DNA of 64,000 bases from Primula veris (taxonomy: Eukaryota > Streptophyta > Magnoliopsida > Ericales > Primulaceae): positions 1,053,316 to 1,117,315 of the forward strand of contig OY821742.1 of NCBI GenBank assembly GCA_963682055.1, written 5' to 3'. Position numbers and translations under genes: made by a program. The notes beneath the pieces were generated by a model. That model saw nothing but the letters and a program-made list of their open reading frames with translations. It did no database searches and had not been told where the DNA came from. This document shows, piece by piece, positions 36,739 through 47,642 of the stretch. Each line of letters begins with the position of its first letter. The stretch's first letter is position 1.

Positions 36739-37240
36739 ATCTCTCCCTTTTTGATGATGACAAAATATTGACTTAAACATACTATAAGCTCTTTTTGCTT
36801 AAAAGAGAATAACCGATATGTGTAGATGACGCTTTACTTGGACAAAAGTTTTTTTTGAAAAGAACCAAGTAAATGTCATAACATTCGATTTTAATAATAC
36901 GCTAAAACAAAGCTAAATGAATAGGGATTACGAAGAACTATATGTAAGCAAAAATTTGGCCATAGTTTTGCCTAATAATGGTCAATCGCCACAAATGAAA
37001 AGCAAATACAAATAGCCCATTCAACTAGCAATTATGAGCATAAATCTTAATAGCAATTATAACCACGCATATACACAAATCTCACAATGCATAAGCACTT
37101 ATAAAAAGCAACATAATAACGATTCATAAAATAAAACGTTTTTCTAGTTATTACATCAAAAAACCAACGTAGTTCGTAGAGCGGAAAAGAAATACAACTT
37201 AAAAACAAAAGAGAGAGGTATTTCTCCCCCTTTGACATCA
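36739..37240 (-). other. element 1 polypurine tracts
   Basis: On the minus strand AAAAAGGGAGAGAT abuts the 3' LTR (36739-36754), the primer for plus-strand synthesis. A second GGGGGAG tract lies at 37224-37231 near the end of ORF3, preceded by the same ATGATG(T)CA-like word. Multiple polypurine tracts are a recognised Sirevirus trait. Confidence 0.7.
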
Positions 37241-37260
37241 TAAAAAAAAAACATATCCGC

Positions 37261-38583
37261 CTAGTCACGGTGGGAGGTCGCATCATCCTCGTCGTCATCG
37301 TTGTCATCGTTGTTTGGAAAGAATTCATGAAATTGTGCCCTTTGCTCGGCGCTTTCACGATCAAGTCGGTCTAGCTCTTCTTGTCCCGGATTCATGAATC
37401 GAAACATTCGACGAGTCATTTGCGCATTGTGGTATTGGTTGATGTAGAGAGAGTCATAGAACTTGTCGGAGCGCGGGATACGAGAAGAAGATCCCGCCTG
37501 AGCTTTTCCTTGTCGTCGAGAGGGACGAGAAGATGTAGGGATATCGACGGGGGGAATGGAATCAGAGGAGATAGCAACGTCCTCAAGAGTGGCACGCGGT
37601 GTGGCCTTGGGGCCAACATACTCTTCCTCTTCGGGGGAAAGAGGAGCATAGTTGGGGCCGGATACCCGCTTACCGGACCATGTAATGGTTTTATCGGCAT
37701 TGTGGAATTTAATGGACATTTGGGAAAGATATGAAGTGTCCCAAATATGTTTGTCCTTATTTTTGAATAAGGTTCCACCGGGAACGAGATTGAGGTCATT
37801 TAAGATGGCCGAAATTAGAGCACCGTAGGGTAACCCATTTTTGGATTTCGTTTTAAGCGAATCCATCTTAAAAAATATGAGAGTCGCGAAGTCAAGTTTG
37901 ACTTTGCGATGGATGCATCCTAGTAGAAAGATGTATTCATTTGTAACATCCGTAAAATTTGAAGTATGGGGTAGGACGATATGCGATAGGATGTGATAGG
38001 CTAATTTGTTGCGGAATAAGAGGCCATGGGCTTTGTTGGATTGATTGTTATGGACGGTATGAAAAATTTCGGATTTGAGATCGTTGAAGTTATCGATCTC
38101 AAGAGTCTCACATAGTTCCTCACTTGACTCATGGATACCGTCATTATCTAGGCGTAATAAATGTCGTAAACGGTCTATACCGTAAACGAATGGTTGGCCG
38201 TGAAATGATGAACGCAAACGAAGTGCGTCATCGGAATCCCTATCTAGAGCTAGGTTGTGATAAAATTCGTATACGTTTTCAATGAAGAATGGCATTTTTA
38301 GAGTGAGAATGGTATCGAGTTTTTGAAAGCTTAAATCGAGCATAAGAGCGGGAAATCGTTCACGGAATAGAGACATATCTAGAGTGAAATTTGACAAAAT
38401 ACCTCTTTTATCCATCGTGGGTGGATAGAGAGGAGGACGAGAGCCGGATGAGGCACCGGGGCCCGATGGCGGAGCGGTGGAGGAGGCGGTTCGGCGACCG
38501 CGAGGAATACGAGGACGAGGGGACGGAGGCACATAGGCTTCGTCATCTTCATCCACGAGGGAAGTTCTTTTAGTGCGAACCAT
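37261..38583 (-). CDS. element 1 ORF3, env-position protein of unknown function
   Basis: 440 aa from the ATG at 38583; the upstream extension to 38622 starts with TTG. The N-terminus is basic and proline-rich (PRPRIPRGRR). The middle (about residues 60-270) holds a FYHNLALD block and a FVYGIDRLRHLLRL block, typical of the plant-specific domain listed as putative plant transposon protein. The C-terminus is acidic (DDDEDD). No signal peptide or membrane segment is visible, so it does not look like a real envelope protein. Element 2 has a counterpart at 50135-51439. Role unknown; the basic head suggests nuclear or nucleic-acid contact. Confidence 0.75.
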   Translation of the reverse strand: MVRTKRTSLVDEDDEAYVPPSPRPRIPRGRRTASSTAPPSGPGASSGSRPPLYPPTMDKRGILSNFTLDMSLFRERFPALMLDLSFQKLDTILTLKMPFFIENVYEFYHNLALDRDSDDALRLRSSFHGQPFVYGIDRLRHLLRLDNDGIHESSEELCETLEIDNFNDLKSEIFHTVHNNQSNKAHGLLFRNKLAYHILSHIVLPHTSNFTDVTNEYIFLLGCIHRKVKLDFATLIFFKMDSLKTKSKNGLPYGALISAILNDLNLVPGGTLFKNKDKHIWDTSYLSQMSIKFHNADKTITWSGKRVSGPNYAPLSPEEEEYVGPKATPRATLEDVAISSDSIPPVDIPTSSRPSRRQGKAQAGSSSRIPRSDKFYDSLYINQYHNAQMTRRMFRFMNPGQEELDRLDRESAEQRAQFHEFFPNNDDNDDDEDDATSHRD

Positions 38584-38730
38584 ATTGGATTGATTTCGGA
38601 TGTAAAGTGGGATATTTGACAAGTTTTGAAGAGAGGGGACGAATATAGAGAGAGAGTTGGCTGTGAAATAGTGAATGAGTTTGAAAAATTTTATTAGGGT
38701 TTCAAGGATTTATGCTGAAAAACACAAAAA

Positions 38731-38871
38731 CGATCGGTCGTTTTGTGTGTCGATCGGTCGAATTTGGAACAAAAAGTTCCAGTGAGTAAGACTAAAAAAC
38801 GATCGGTCGTTTTGTGGAACGATCGGTCGTCTGTAGCAAAACGATCGGTCGTTTTATATGACGATCGATCG
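38731..38871. promoter_or_regulatory. CGATCGGTCG motif pairs upstream of ORF3
   Basis: Six motif copies in three pairs, each 20 bp apart: 38731/38751, 38800/38820, 38842/38862. They lie between the pol stop (38993) and the ORF3 start (38583), about 150-290 bp before ORF3. The spacer word CCAGTGAG is the reverse complement of the CTCACTGG word in the LTR array, so the unit is inverted relative to the LTR copy. A promoter, enhancer or protein-binding role is inferred. Confidence 0.65.
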
Positions 38872-38992
38872 ACTGTAAATGAGGTACAGAACAGAAATTT
38901 TGGCACATTTCGACACAGATTTGGCAAGAAAAAAAATATGCAAAAATACTAAAATATATTAAATTAATCAAATACATGTAGATATGTATATT

Positions 38993-41900
38993 TCACACAA
39001 CAAACATGCCTAACTCTCGTCGAATAAAACAAAATTGTTCCTCATTAAGGGGTTTAGTGAAAATATCGGCTAATTGCCTATCGGTACTTATATATTCAAG
39101 TGTAATATCCCCTTTTTGGACATGATCCCGTAAAAAGTGATGATGTAAATTAATATGTTTAGTGCGAGAGTGTTGGATCGGATTTTTCGAAAGGTTTATA
39201 GCACTAGTATTATCACACAATATAGGTACACTATTAAATGATAATTCAAAGTCGTTGAGTTGTTGACGCATCCAAAGGATTTGTGCGCAACAACTACCCG
39301 CGGCGACATATTCCGCCTCCGCCGTGGAAAGCGCAACCGAGTTTTGTTTCTTGCTATGCCAAGAAACTAAGGCGTTTCCTAAGAAATGGCAAGTGCCACT
39401 AGTACTCTTTCTATCTAATCGACAACCGGCAAAGTCGGCGTCGGAATAGCCAAGCAATTCAAAAGAAGTATCATGCGGATAAAACAATCCTAAATTACAT
39501 GTACCTACTAGATATCTAAAAATGCGCTTAACGGCTATAACATGCGATTCTTTAGGGCAAGATTGGTACCTAGCACACAAGCAAACACTAAACATGATAT
39601 CGGGTCTACTTGCGGTTAAATATAAGAGGGATCCAATCATACCTCTATAGAGCTTTTGGTCCATGCTTTTACCCGATTCATCCTTGTCTAGTTTTGTTGC
39701 CGGACTCATCGGAGTTCCTAGCGGCTTTGCATCGCTCATGTTGAACCGTTTGAGCAAGTCCCTCGTGTATTTGGCTTGATTGACGAAAATTCCGTCCTTT
39801 GTTTGTTTGATTTGCAATCCAAGAAAGTATGTGAGTTCACCCATCATGCTCATCTCGAATTCACCTTGCATACACTTAGAAAACTCCTCGCACATGCGAG
39901 CATTAGTAGCACCGAAAATAATATCATCAACATAAATTTGAATTAAAAGCATATCTTTTCCATCCTTTTTAATAAAAAGAGTAGTGTCTAAAGTACCACG
40001 AGAAAAACCCTTTTTAATCAAAAATTTACTAAGTCTTTCATACCAAGCCCGGGGTGCTTGTTTTAAACCATAAAGTGCTTTTCGAAGTTTGTACACATGA
40101 TTAGGAAACTCGTGATTTTCAAAACCGGGTGGTTGTTTTACATAAACTTCCTCATTAATAAAGCCGTTTAAAAATGCACTTTTAACATCCATTTGAAATA
40201 ATTTAAAACGTTTAAAAGAAGCATAAGCAAGCAACATTCTAATGGCTTCTAGTCTTGCTACGGGTGCGTAAGTTTCATCGAAATCGATGCCCTCTTCTTG
40301 ATTATACCCTTGAGCTACTAGTCTAGCCTTATTTCTAATAACTACCCCGGATTCATCCATCTTATTACGAAATATCCATTTCGTACCTATAATGGTTTTC
40401 TCACGCGGTCTAGGTACTAAGGTCCATACGTTACTACGCTCGAATTGATTTAATTCGTCATGCATAGCTAATACCCAACTCTCATCGAGTTCCGCTTCAT
40501 GAATGTTCTTGGGCTCTAATTGAGACAAGAATGCAAAATGATTAACTATATTTCTTAATGATGAACGTGTATGCACTCTTTCTCCCGGGTTACCCAAAAT
40601 TAAATCTTGCGGATGGTGATTGGCAAAACGCCATTCTTGAGGCAAATCCTCATGAATATGTACGCTAGTTTCTAAGTCCTTTTGAAGTCTCTCTATAGTG
40701 ACTTCTTCATCAACGGGTTCAACCTCTATGCTAGGCGTTGACTCTAAGCTAGATGTAACATGATTTGAAGAAGATGCTTTATGAAAAATATCATCATTAA
40801 TATTATGAACAATTAAAGGCTTATCAATTGTCGGCAAATTCTCATCAAACGAGACATGTACCGACTCTTCCACCAATAAAGTTCTTTTATTAAAAATACG
40901 ATAAGCTTTACTCGATATAGCATATCCAACAAAAATTCCTTCGTCGGACTTAGCATCGAATTTTCCTAGATTATCCTTACCATTATTATGAACATAGCAT
41001 TTACAACCAAATGCACGTAAATGAGAAATATTGGGCTTTCGCTCATTCCATAATTCGTAAGGTGTCTTTTTTAATATGGGCCTAATTAAGGCTCTATTTA
41101 AAATATAACAAGCGGAATTTACGGCTTCGGCCCAAAAATACTTTGGCAAATTATTTTCGCAAAGCATGGTCCGTGCCATTTCCTCTAGGGTTCTATTCTT
41201 TCTCTCTACTACCCCATTTTGTTGGGGCGTACGAGGAGCCGAAAAATTATGATCAATACCATTTTCATCACAATAAGTTTGAAATGGAGTATTCTCAAAT
41301 TCCTTACCATGGTCGGTTCGGATACTTTTGATCATATAACCCTTTCGTGTTTGGAGCTTTTTGCAAATAATAGAGAATTCTCTAAATGCTTCATGCTTAT
41401 GAGTTAAAAACAACACCCAAGTAAAGCGACTAAAATCGTCAACCATGACGAAGGCATATGCACGCCCGCCAAGACTAAGTGTCCGGGAGGGGCCAACTAA
41501 GTCCATATGAATGAGCTCCAAACAACGAGTAGTAGAAATAATATTTTTAGACTTAAAAGAAATCTTTGTTTGTTTGCCTAATTGGCAAGCGTGACAAAGT
41601 TTGTCCTTTATATAAGGAGCTTTTGGTAAACCTATTACCAAATCTTTACTAGAAAGTTTAGCAAGTAAATCAAGACTTGCATGACCAAGTCGTCTATGCC
41701 ACAACCAACCATTGTCGTTGATAGTAACAAGACACTTAACTTCATTTTCCACCGAACTATTCAAATCAATCATATAGACATTATTTTGTCTTTGACCCAT
41801 GAGAATAGTTTTATTATTTGAAATACAATGAATGATGCAATGAGATTTTTCAAAAATGACTTTGTGACCCAAATCGCAAAGTTGACTTATACTAAGCAAG

Positions 41901-42121
41901 TTGTGTTTAAGACCATCCACAAGCAATACATTATCGATAACAACATTAGATGGTTTAGAGATACTACCAATACCGATAATTTTGCCCTTGCTATTATCTC
42001 CGAAGGTCACAAAGCCTCCGTCTTTAGGTGCAAGAGTGGTGAATTTTGTTTTGTCTCCCGTCATATGTCTTGAGCATCCACTATCCGAGAACCACTTGTC
42101 CTCGTTGATTTTTGACCTCAA
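38993..42121 (-). CDS. element 1 pol: protease, integrase, reverse transcriptase, RNase H
   Basis: 1042 aa. Order is Copia-type: protease active site [10 protein letters not shown] near residue 15, GAG-pre-integrase WHRRLGH near 142 with CHACQLGK, integrase D-D-E motifs near 206, 270 (RTDHGKEFE) and 303 ([12 protein letters not shown]), reverse transcriptase starting VWTLVPRP near 565 with YVDD near 730, and RNase H with YSDADFAG near 894 and SRTKHI near the end. All catalytic residues I can check are present. The frame opens at a TTG (42121), just after a TAG at 42128-42130, and is +1 relative to gag, so how it is translated is not obvious. Confidence 0.93.
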   Translation of the reverse strand: MRSKINEDKWFSDSGCSRHMTGDKTKFTTLAPKDGGFVTFGDNSKGKIIGIGSISKPSNVVIDNVLLVDGLKHNLLSISQLCDLGHKVIFEKSHCIIHCISNNKTILMGQRQNNVYMIDLNSSVENEVKCLVTINDNGWLWHRRLGHASLDLLAKLSSKDLVIGLPKAPYIKDKLCHACQLGKQTKISFKSKNIISTTRCLELIHMDLVGPSRTLSLGGRAYAFVMVDDFSRFTWVLFLTHKHEAFREFSIICKKLQTRKGYMIKSIRTDHGKEFENTPFQTYCDENGIDHNFSAPRTPQQNGVVERKNRTLEEMARTMLCENNLPKYFWAEAVNSACYILNRALIRPILKKTPYELWNERKPNISHLRAFGCKCYVHNNGKDNLGKFDAKSDEGIFVGYAISSKAYRIFNKRTLLVEESVHVSFDENLPTIDKPLIVHNINDDIFHKASSSNHVTSSLESTPSIEVEPVDEEVTIERLQKDLETSVHIHEDLPQEWRFANHHPQDLILGNPGERVHTRSSLRNIVNHFAFLSQLEPKNIHEAELDESWVLAMHDELNQFERSNVWTLVPRPREKTIIGTKWIFRNKMDESGVVIRNKARLVAQGYNQEEGIDFDETYAPVARLEAIRMLLAYASFKRFKLFQMDVKSAFLNGFINEEVYVKQPPGFENHEFPNHVYKLRKALYGLKQAPRAWYERLSKFLIKKGFSRGTLDTTLFIKKDGKDMLLIQIYVDDIIFGATNARMCEEFSKCMQGEFEMSMMGELTYFLGLQIKQTKDGIFVNQAKYTRDLLKRFNMSDAKPLGTPMSPATKLDKDESGKSMDQKLYRGMIGSLLYLTASRPDIMFSVCLCARYQSCPKESHVIAVKRIFRYLVGTCNLGLFYPHDTSFELLGYSDADFAGCRLDRKSTSGTCHFLGNALVSWHSKKQNSVALSTAEAEYVAAGSCCAQILWMRQQLNDFELSFNSVPILCDNTSAINLSKNPIQHSRTKHINLHHHFLRDHVQKGDITLEYISTDRQLADIFTKPLNEEQFCFIRRELGMFVV

Positions 42122-42143
42122 GCATACCTACAAGACAAAACGA

Positions 42144-43835
42144 TCATTGGTACCCTAATCCATTTTTGGGTCCTTGAGGGTTAGAGTCTCGACCCTTTGG
42201 AATCCAAACCAAATCATTTCTATTAACCTTATACCTATTAGGGCAATATATGTAATCTTCATAGTGATCACTACGGTTGCAAGTAATACATTTAACATGT
42301 GATATAGGTTTAACAAAACGATTATAAACTAAGTTCTTTTTATACGAGTTGTTTTTATGAGAGTGATTTGGTTGTCTACTTTCATTTTTAGCCGTTTGTT
42401 TGGTGAATAGGTTTTTATGCTTAGCCGTTAAGAGTGGGTTGTAACCTACACCGGTTTTATCATACGCGCCTTGTTGAGAAGCTAATATAGTACTTAGCAT
42501 TTTACTACCTTTAGTGAACTTAGAGAGAGTAAGTTCGGCGCTATCCGCCTTAAGTTTACATGACTTAAGGTCATCAACTAACTTATCATTTTCTAGGGTG
42601 AGTTCGGCATTTTTAGTTGCGAGTGTGTCATTTTTCATAGCTAAATTTTCAAGTTCGTCTTGTAGAGTAATTAGCAATTTTCTAAAAGATTTGTTCTTAC
42701 CTCTAGCTTTTTCTAAAGATTCTAACACATCATTAATATCAAGACAATCATCACTAGAAATAGAGGAGTTAGAGGAGTGATAGCTTACATCCTCGGTATC
42801 ATCGTCTCTAGCCATGAGACATAGATTTGCGACTTCTTCATTGTCGCTATCGGAGCTATCATCATCGCTTCCCCATGCGGCTAAGAATGCCTTCTTGTTT
42901 TCCCTTTTCTTTACGAACTTGTCCTTTTTCTTCAAGGGACATTCGTTTTGCATATGGCCGGGTTTGTGACATTTGTAGCAAATGATTTCGTCCTTTTTGC
43001 TAGATTTTTCGGAAGTCTCTTCCTTATATTCCTTTTTCCGAAATCGTTGTCCACCCTTCTTTTTCCAACTTAGGAATTTGTTGTAGCGTTTGGCAAAGAG
43101 AGCCATCTCATCATCCTCACTAGATGAATCATTTTCGCTATCGTCATTTGTTGTGCATTTGAAGGCAATGCCTTTCTTCTTTTTCGAGTCATCCTCATGC
43201 TTTCGAGTCGTCATGTCGAGTTCATGAGTGCTTAGGGATCCAATGAGGTTGTCGAGAGAGAGAGTGTTCATGTCCTTGGCCTCTTGTATGGCCGTCACTT
43301 TTGATTCCCACTTCCTTGGAAGACTTCGAAGGATTTTCGTCACCATCTCCTTGCTAGAGTATACCTTTTCAAGTCTCTTAAGATCATTAGTAATCTTAGT
43401 AAAACGAGTGTACATAGAAGCAATAGACTCGTCATCATCGACTTTAAATAATTCATAATCATGAATAAGCATGCTAATTTTAGAGTCCTTAACTTGACTA
43501 GTTCCTTCGTGCATAATAGCTAGCTTATCCCACATTTGCTTAGCGGTGTCACAACCGGAAATCTTATCATATTCACTAGGCGAGAGCGCACAAGTGATAG
43601 AAGTCATAGCCCTACAATTTAGGGAAAATGCGAGGCGTTCATCGGTGTCTAGTTCCTCTACAAGTTTATCTTCGCCATTTCTCCTAGGCGTTTTATAGCC
43701 TTTACTAATACTTATCCATTGGTCTATTTCAAAACCACAAAGGAAATTTTTCATAAGGTCTCTCCAATAGGGATAGTTAGTACCGTCAAAGAATGGTGGC
43801 CTAGTTATGGATTTAGAGTCGGCGTATGAAGACAT
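42144..43835 (-). CDS. element 1 gag
   Basis: 563 aa from ATG 43835, 53 bases inside the primer-binding site. The N-terminal two-thirds is the UBN2/Copia gag domain (PFFDGTNYPYWRDLM, then LRSLPRKWESKVTAI and NTLSLDNLIGSL). A CCHC knuckle, CYKCHKPGHMQNEC, is near residue 288, followed by an acidic and coiled-coil-like region (QDELENLAMKNDTLATK) and a degenerate Cys/His cluster near 522. Forms the virus-like particle and packages RNA. It ends at TGA 42144, 14 bases before the pol frame opens, rather than fusing to pol. Confidence 0.92.
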   Translation of the reverse strand: MSSYADSKSITRPPFFDGTNYPYWRDLMKNFLCGFEIDQWISISKGYKTPRRNGEDKLVEELDTDERLAFSLNCRAMTSITCALSPSEYDKISGCDTAKQMWDKLAIMHEGTSQVKDSKISMLIHDYELFKVDDDESIASMYTRFTKITNDLKRLEKVYSSKEMVTKILRSLPRKWESKVTAIQEAKDMNTLSLDNLIGSLSTHELDMTTRKHEDDSKKKKGIAFKCTTNDDSENDSSSEDDEMALFAKRYNKFLSWKKKGGQRFRKKEYKEETSEKSSKKDEIICYKCHKPGHMQNECPLKKKDKFVKKRENKKAFLAAWGSDDDSSDSDNEEVANLCLMARDDDTEDVSYHSSNSSISSDDCLDINDVLESLEKARGKNKSFRKLLITLQDELENLAMKNDTLATKNAELTLENDKLVDDLKSCKLKADSAELTLSKFTKGSKMLSTILASQQGAYDKTGVGYNPLLTAKHKNLFTKQTAKNESRQPNHSHKNNSYKKNLVYNRFVKPISHVKCITCNRSDHYEDYIYCPNRYKVNRNDLVWIPKGRDSNPQGPKNGLGYQ

Positions 43836-43887
43836 AGTGGATCTTTAAACTATAAAATCGTTAGATTTTTATGAATAGAATAGCTAA

Positions 43888-43899
43888 GCTCTGATACCA
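43888..43899 (-). promoter_or_regulatory. element 1 primer-binding site
   Basis: Minus-strand TGGTATCAGAGC, complementary to the 3' end of initiator tRNA-Met, 2 bases inside the 5' LTR. Confidence 0.92.
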
Positions 43900-43901
43900 A
43901 T

Positions 43902-45167
43902 TGTTGGTCCGTAGGAGTCTAAACCTTAGAGGGGGGGGGGGGGGGGGTGAATAAGGTTTTGGTACGTTTTTCTCGGAATTAAATCTATGGGTATTTAACT
44001 AAGTTAATTAGTGGTATTTATAACCTAAACTCTTTTGTTACCAAATTAACGCTAAATTGATCTAAGCAAGCAATAAATATAAGCGATAAATAAATACGAA
44101 AAGTAAAAGTTAAGGGAAAGAAATAACGCAAGATTTATAGAGGTTCGGCAAACCGCGCCTACGTCCTCTCCTCGGTATTTTCACTACCGAGTGTTTCACT
44201 AAAAATCTTCGTTTCAAGGTTACACCTTAACGAGCTTAATCAACCGATTACGCTCCCCCTCACTATATGAGTATCCCGAATAAATGACCTAGAGCTTTTA
44301 AGCTACACTTGCTTAAAAGCCTCTACCCAATTCACTCGCTCACTAATGAGTTTATAAAATACTCTTTTACAAGTTTGATTTCGAATCACTCACTAACAAA
44401 TATTATCTCGATGTTTATAAGATTACAATGAGAATATACTCGAGAATATTTTTGATTACAAGTGAGAAATAAGTAGTATAAGCTCAAAGGATTTCTTAGT
44501 AAGAATTGCTTAAAAGTTGTGAATGCTTGGATAATGTTCTTCAAAGTGTTTTGGGGCTTTTGTAGAGTCACAAAGGTGCAGCAATAAATTTCAGACCGTT
44601 GCTGGTTGGTGAGTTCATTCAATGCTGTTTTTGCAGCAGTTCGCCCCATTTTCAGGAATAGCTTAAAAGCTGGATTTTGAAATTCTACAGAAACGATCGG
44701 TCGTTTCTGAAAAACGATCGGTCGTTTTTCAATTGGACTCACTGGACAAAATGCGCACTGAAACGATCGGTCGTTTCAGATTTATGATCGGTCGTTTTTG
44801 CTGAGTGCTCACTGGACAAATATGTACTGAAAACGATCGGTCGTTTCCTCTTGGCGATCGGTCGTTTTTACGTTGTGCTCACTGGAAGAAAATTTCACTT
44901 AAAATGATCGATCGTTTCCTTATGGATCAGTCGTTTTTGTTCTGGGCTTGTTTTTCGGTTTTCTCGACAAACTTCGAAACCCCGTAACTAATTCGTTTCG
45001 AATCCGATATTGGTTCCGCTTGAACCATTGGCTTCGTAATTTCGCATTCTATCATTTTGAACCTTTAATAAACTCGATAAATGATTAGTACGCAAAACGA
45101 GCTTTTATCATGTTTTACAAATATTGTTATCATCAAAATAATCGATTATAAGAATCAACGTTCAACA
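43902..45167 (-). repeat. element 1, 5' LTR
   Basis: 1266 bp, matching the 3' LTR apart from a longer G run (43930-43947) and about two substitutions. It carries the motif array at 44694-44933. This copy would drive transcription of the element. Confidence 0.95.
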
Positions 45168-45586
45168 CCTATTAATTAATCAAATTACACAAAAAAAAAA
45201 AACTACTCCCAAAAAATAAATGTTCTGAACGGAATTTTGAAACTTTTGAATTTTGAAAAGTTAAATAAATATAACCACCTCTCTTCCCACGTTGATACCC
45301 AATTCTGTATTCTCTTCTGTTCACTTCCTTTTGTTCCATTTGTGGAGAAAGCCATGTGACTCATTATTATTTATCCTCCATCTCAATATCAATAAGATAT
45401 TTCTTAACTATTGTCTTTTCTTAACATTTTTTTGTTGTCTTTTTCTTTTTATACTCGAGGACAAGTCACTGTTGGACATATATCTATTGACTACATATAT
45501 TTTTATTGGTTTTATTAATTTATCTTCCCACTTATAACACAAATTCATGTGTTACACCACGCATCGTGTGGGCAGACGTACACTAG

Positions 45587-46937
45587 TATATATATGCAAT
45601 TGTGTATGCAATTAGCCAGAACTCCGGCGACCTTCCGTGGCTTCAATAGACTAACACCAGCTCCGACGACCCATGGGTAAGTGGCGGGTGTAAGTAGGGG
45701 GAAAACTCTAATGTGATTTGAAATTGATATGGGGGGAGAGAGTTTGGGTGAATTGTGGTAGGTTTAGGATGACAAAAGAGAAAGTGTACATTTTGGTAAG
45801 AAATGTTTGCAATAGTAAATTTTAAATTATAGTTTGATACTTGAAACTTTTTTGTGAATCGACCCTAATAACAAACAACGGTCGAAATTTAAATTTAAAC
45901 CATAAGTTTTGATGATTGTATAGACTTTTCATTACCACTAACTGTCATCTATTACAACTATGAGGAGATATTGACCAAATTTCCGAAAATTTAATTTAAT
46001 TTAATTTGTTCCATGTTCTAATGAAGCATGAGATAATATAAGAAATTTAACTGTTCTTGTATGTTGGTACAGAAATGTATTTGGCGATACATTAATTTAA
46101 ATGTTTTGGTTCATATAATGATTTGGTGACAAAAAGATAAAAAAAAACAAAAAAAATTGGTGACAAACAAAAATTGGTCGCTAAAAAATAATATTTAGAG
46201 ACAAATTTTGAATGTTTCTAAATAGTATCTCTTTACTTCTAATTTTCTTGTGGTAAATAGAGTCATATCTAGAGAGAATTTAAAGAGGCTGTTGAAAATT
46301 ATCAAATCAACCAAAACAACTGGTATTAGTTTAAGCCGATTAGGTTGTATGTGTTTTTAAATTAGCATTCAAAAAGGCTATCCCAATTGTTCAATTTGTT
46401 GTTCAACGAGTAGATTAGGCGTATGTTACAATCAAATTTATTAAAAATGTGAAACATGAGAGAAAAAGTCTACTTACTGCTTGATTTAGATATTTAGATA
46501 TTTAGTGTTGAATCGGGTGAATCAACTGTAATTTTATAAAGCCAAAAATTGTAAAAATAAGTCAAACTTTCATGTATGTTTTTATTTTAAAAAATAATTA
46601 AAGATACTTATTTTGAAATTAGAAATAATGTTTTTAAATGCTAAAAAGAAAAAGGAAAGTTAAACTAACGTGATGGTACTTAAGGAAGCCAGATGAGTTT
46701 ACATGGAGAGAGAGAGTATGCAACTACTTCGGATCACTATTAAAAAAATGTTCAAATTGTGACGTTTTTTTTTTTCCTGACGAGGTTACTAACGACGATT
46801 TATGTGACAGAATAATCAATTTGCATGTAACAGTTTTGTGATAATTTTTCGAATTAGTGACAGTGTTTTTACAACTTTTAACTCATTAATTAGATGGGCG
46901 AAATATTTATAACTTTTGTTGTCGTTGATATATTCAG
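45587..46937. other. spacer with no gene identified
   Basis: Mostly AT-rich. Positions 45600-45800 are GC-richer and share TGTATGCA-type words with the TIR element at 34479-34939, possibly a remnant. Positions 46760-46875 contain GTGACAG and TAACGACG words reminiscent of the CACTA MITEs, but I find no ends. Confidence 0.4.
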
Positions 46938-47237
46938 GTTATTTATCCGATCATAAATTATGTGTTACATCAAATATTTGATCCTTATGGGTGTGGGTGT
47001 GATATTATCATGTCTCTAATAGTAGATTTTCAAGTTTTGGTAGAGTTCCGATCACTACAAGATGTTGTTTACGCTAAAAACTCATTAGATGGCCGAAATA
47101 TTTATAATTTTTGTTGTCTAAGGAGTATTCGATGGTATGGAGATTATGGGTTAGAATTGGAAAACGGATATAAGGAAGACCCGATTAATAGAGAAAATGT
47201 TAAAATTGGGACATATTCGAGTGAATATCCGACATAA
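46938..47237 (+). pseudogene. PTB-like RRM exon fragment
   Basis: After a likely acceptor (TATTCAG at 46931-46937), a 99-codon frame encodes VLHQIFDPYG, VLVEFRSLQD, YAKNSLDGRNIY and CC, closely resembling an RNA-recognition motif of plant polypyrimidine-tract-binding proteins. The middle, which should hold the RNP1-like core, is changed (MSLIVDF in place of the usual aromatic/basic stretch), and the frame ends in TAA soon after the RRM. No flanking RRM exon is seen. I take it as a gene fragment or pseudogene. Confidence 0.5.
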
Positions 47238-47258
47238 AAATAGACGAGCAGCAGCGAC

Positions 47259-47642
47259 GTGGAGCCCACAGTGGCCGAAGCCACACCGGCGAAAGCTACT
47301 GTAGTAGGCGGGTCAGTCATGACCCTTAAGGTCAGCCCACTTATTGCTTCTATGGACTTGTTAGTTCCGGACACCATATTGGTAAAGGGTAAAATTTTCA
47401 ATTGCTCTCTAAAATATTGTTTTGAAACATATGCATTCGTTGTGGAAACACATTTAAGCATTTATATTGACCCGTTTAGTGTTTACCTTTACAATGACAT
47501 GACGGATGTTCATTATAATTGTAATACCACCCCTCTTGAAAATAAAAATGATATAAATTTAAACTTGGTATTTCGAGGATGGAGTAAAAAAAACATTCAG
47601 TGTGTTATTGGGCGAAAATTTAATAGAAGAAAAAAATATTAA
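47259..47642 (+). other. unrecognised 127-codon ORF
   Basis: Starts GC-rich, then becomes AT-rich. The product has no motif I recognise. It follows the PTB-like fragment in another frame. It could be a captured exon or a chance frame. Confidence 0.2.

Larger units (their letters stand above)
35482..45167 (-). mobile_element. full-length Copia (Sirevirus-like) retrotransposon, element 1
   Basis: 9686 bp on the minus strand, with target duplication CCTAT at 35477-35481 and 45168-45172. LTRs are 35482-36738 and 43902-45167. The primer-binding site is at 43888-43899, gag at 42144-43835, pol at 38993-42121 and a third ORF at 37261-38583. Sirevirus marks are the gag size and sequence type, an ORF downstream of pol, repeated polypurine tracts and repeated short palindrome-like motifs in the LTR. 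The LTRs differ only by a G-run length (8 versus 17) and about two substitutions, so insertion is recent. All three ORFs are open. Confidence 0.95.
35417..45586 (+). mobile_element. Helitron 2, split by Sirevirus-like element 1
   Basis: The left part (35417-35481) matches Helitron 1 near its start (ACTATTA, then ATGAAGCCTTAAAACAAAT). The right part (45168-45586) ends with a hairpin CACGCATCGTG and CTAG at 45583-45586 followed by T. The LTR element at 35482-45167 was inserted inside it with a CCTAT duplication. The true 5' end is blurred by a TA microsatellite (about 35393-35416). No coding sequence of its own. Confidence 0.7.

Noticed and set aside
37261..38583. True envelope gene (retrovirus-like) in element 1
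   Set aside because: No signal peptide, transmembrane segment or fusion-like features; it fits the plant transposon-protein domain instead.
42115..42146. Short intron joining gag and pol in element 1
   Set aside because: The only GT-AG span is 26 bases, below the usual minimum for plant introns; kept only as a remark.
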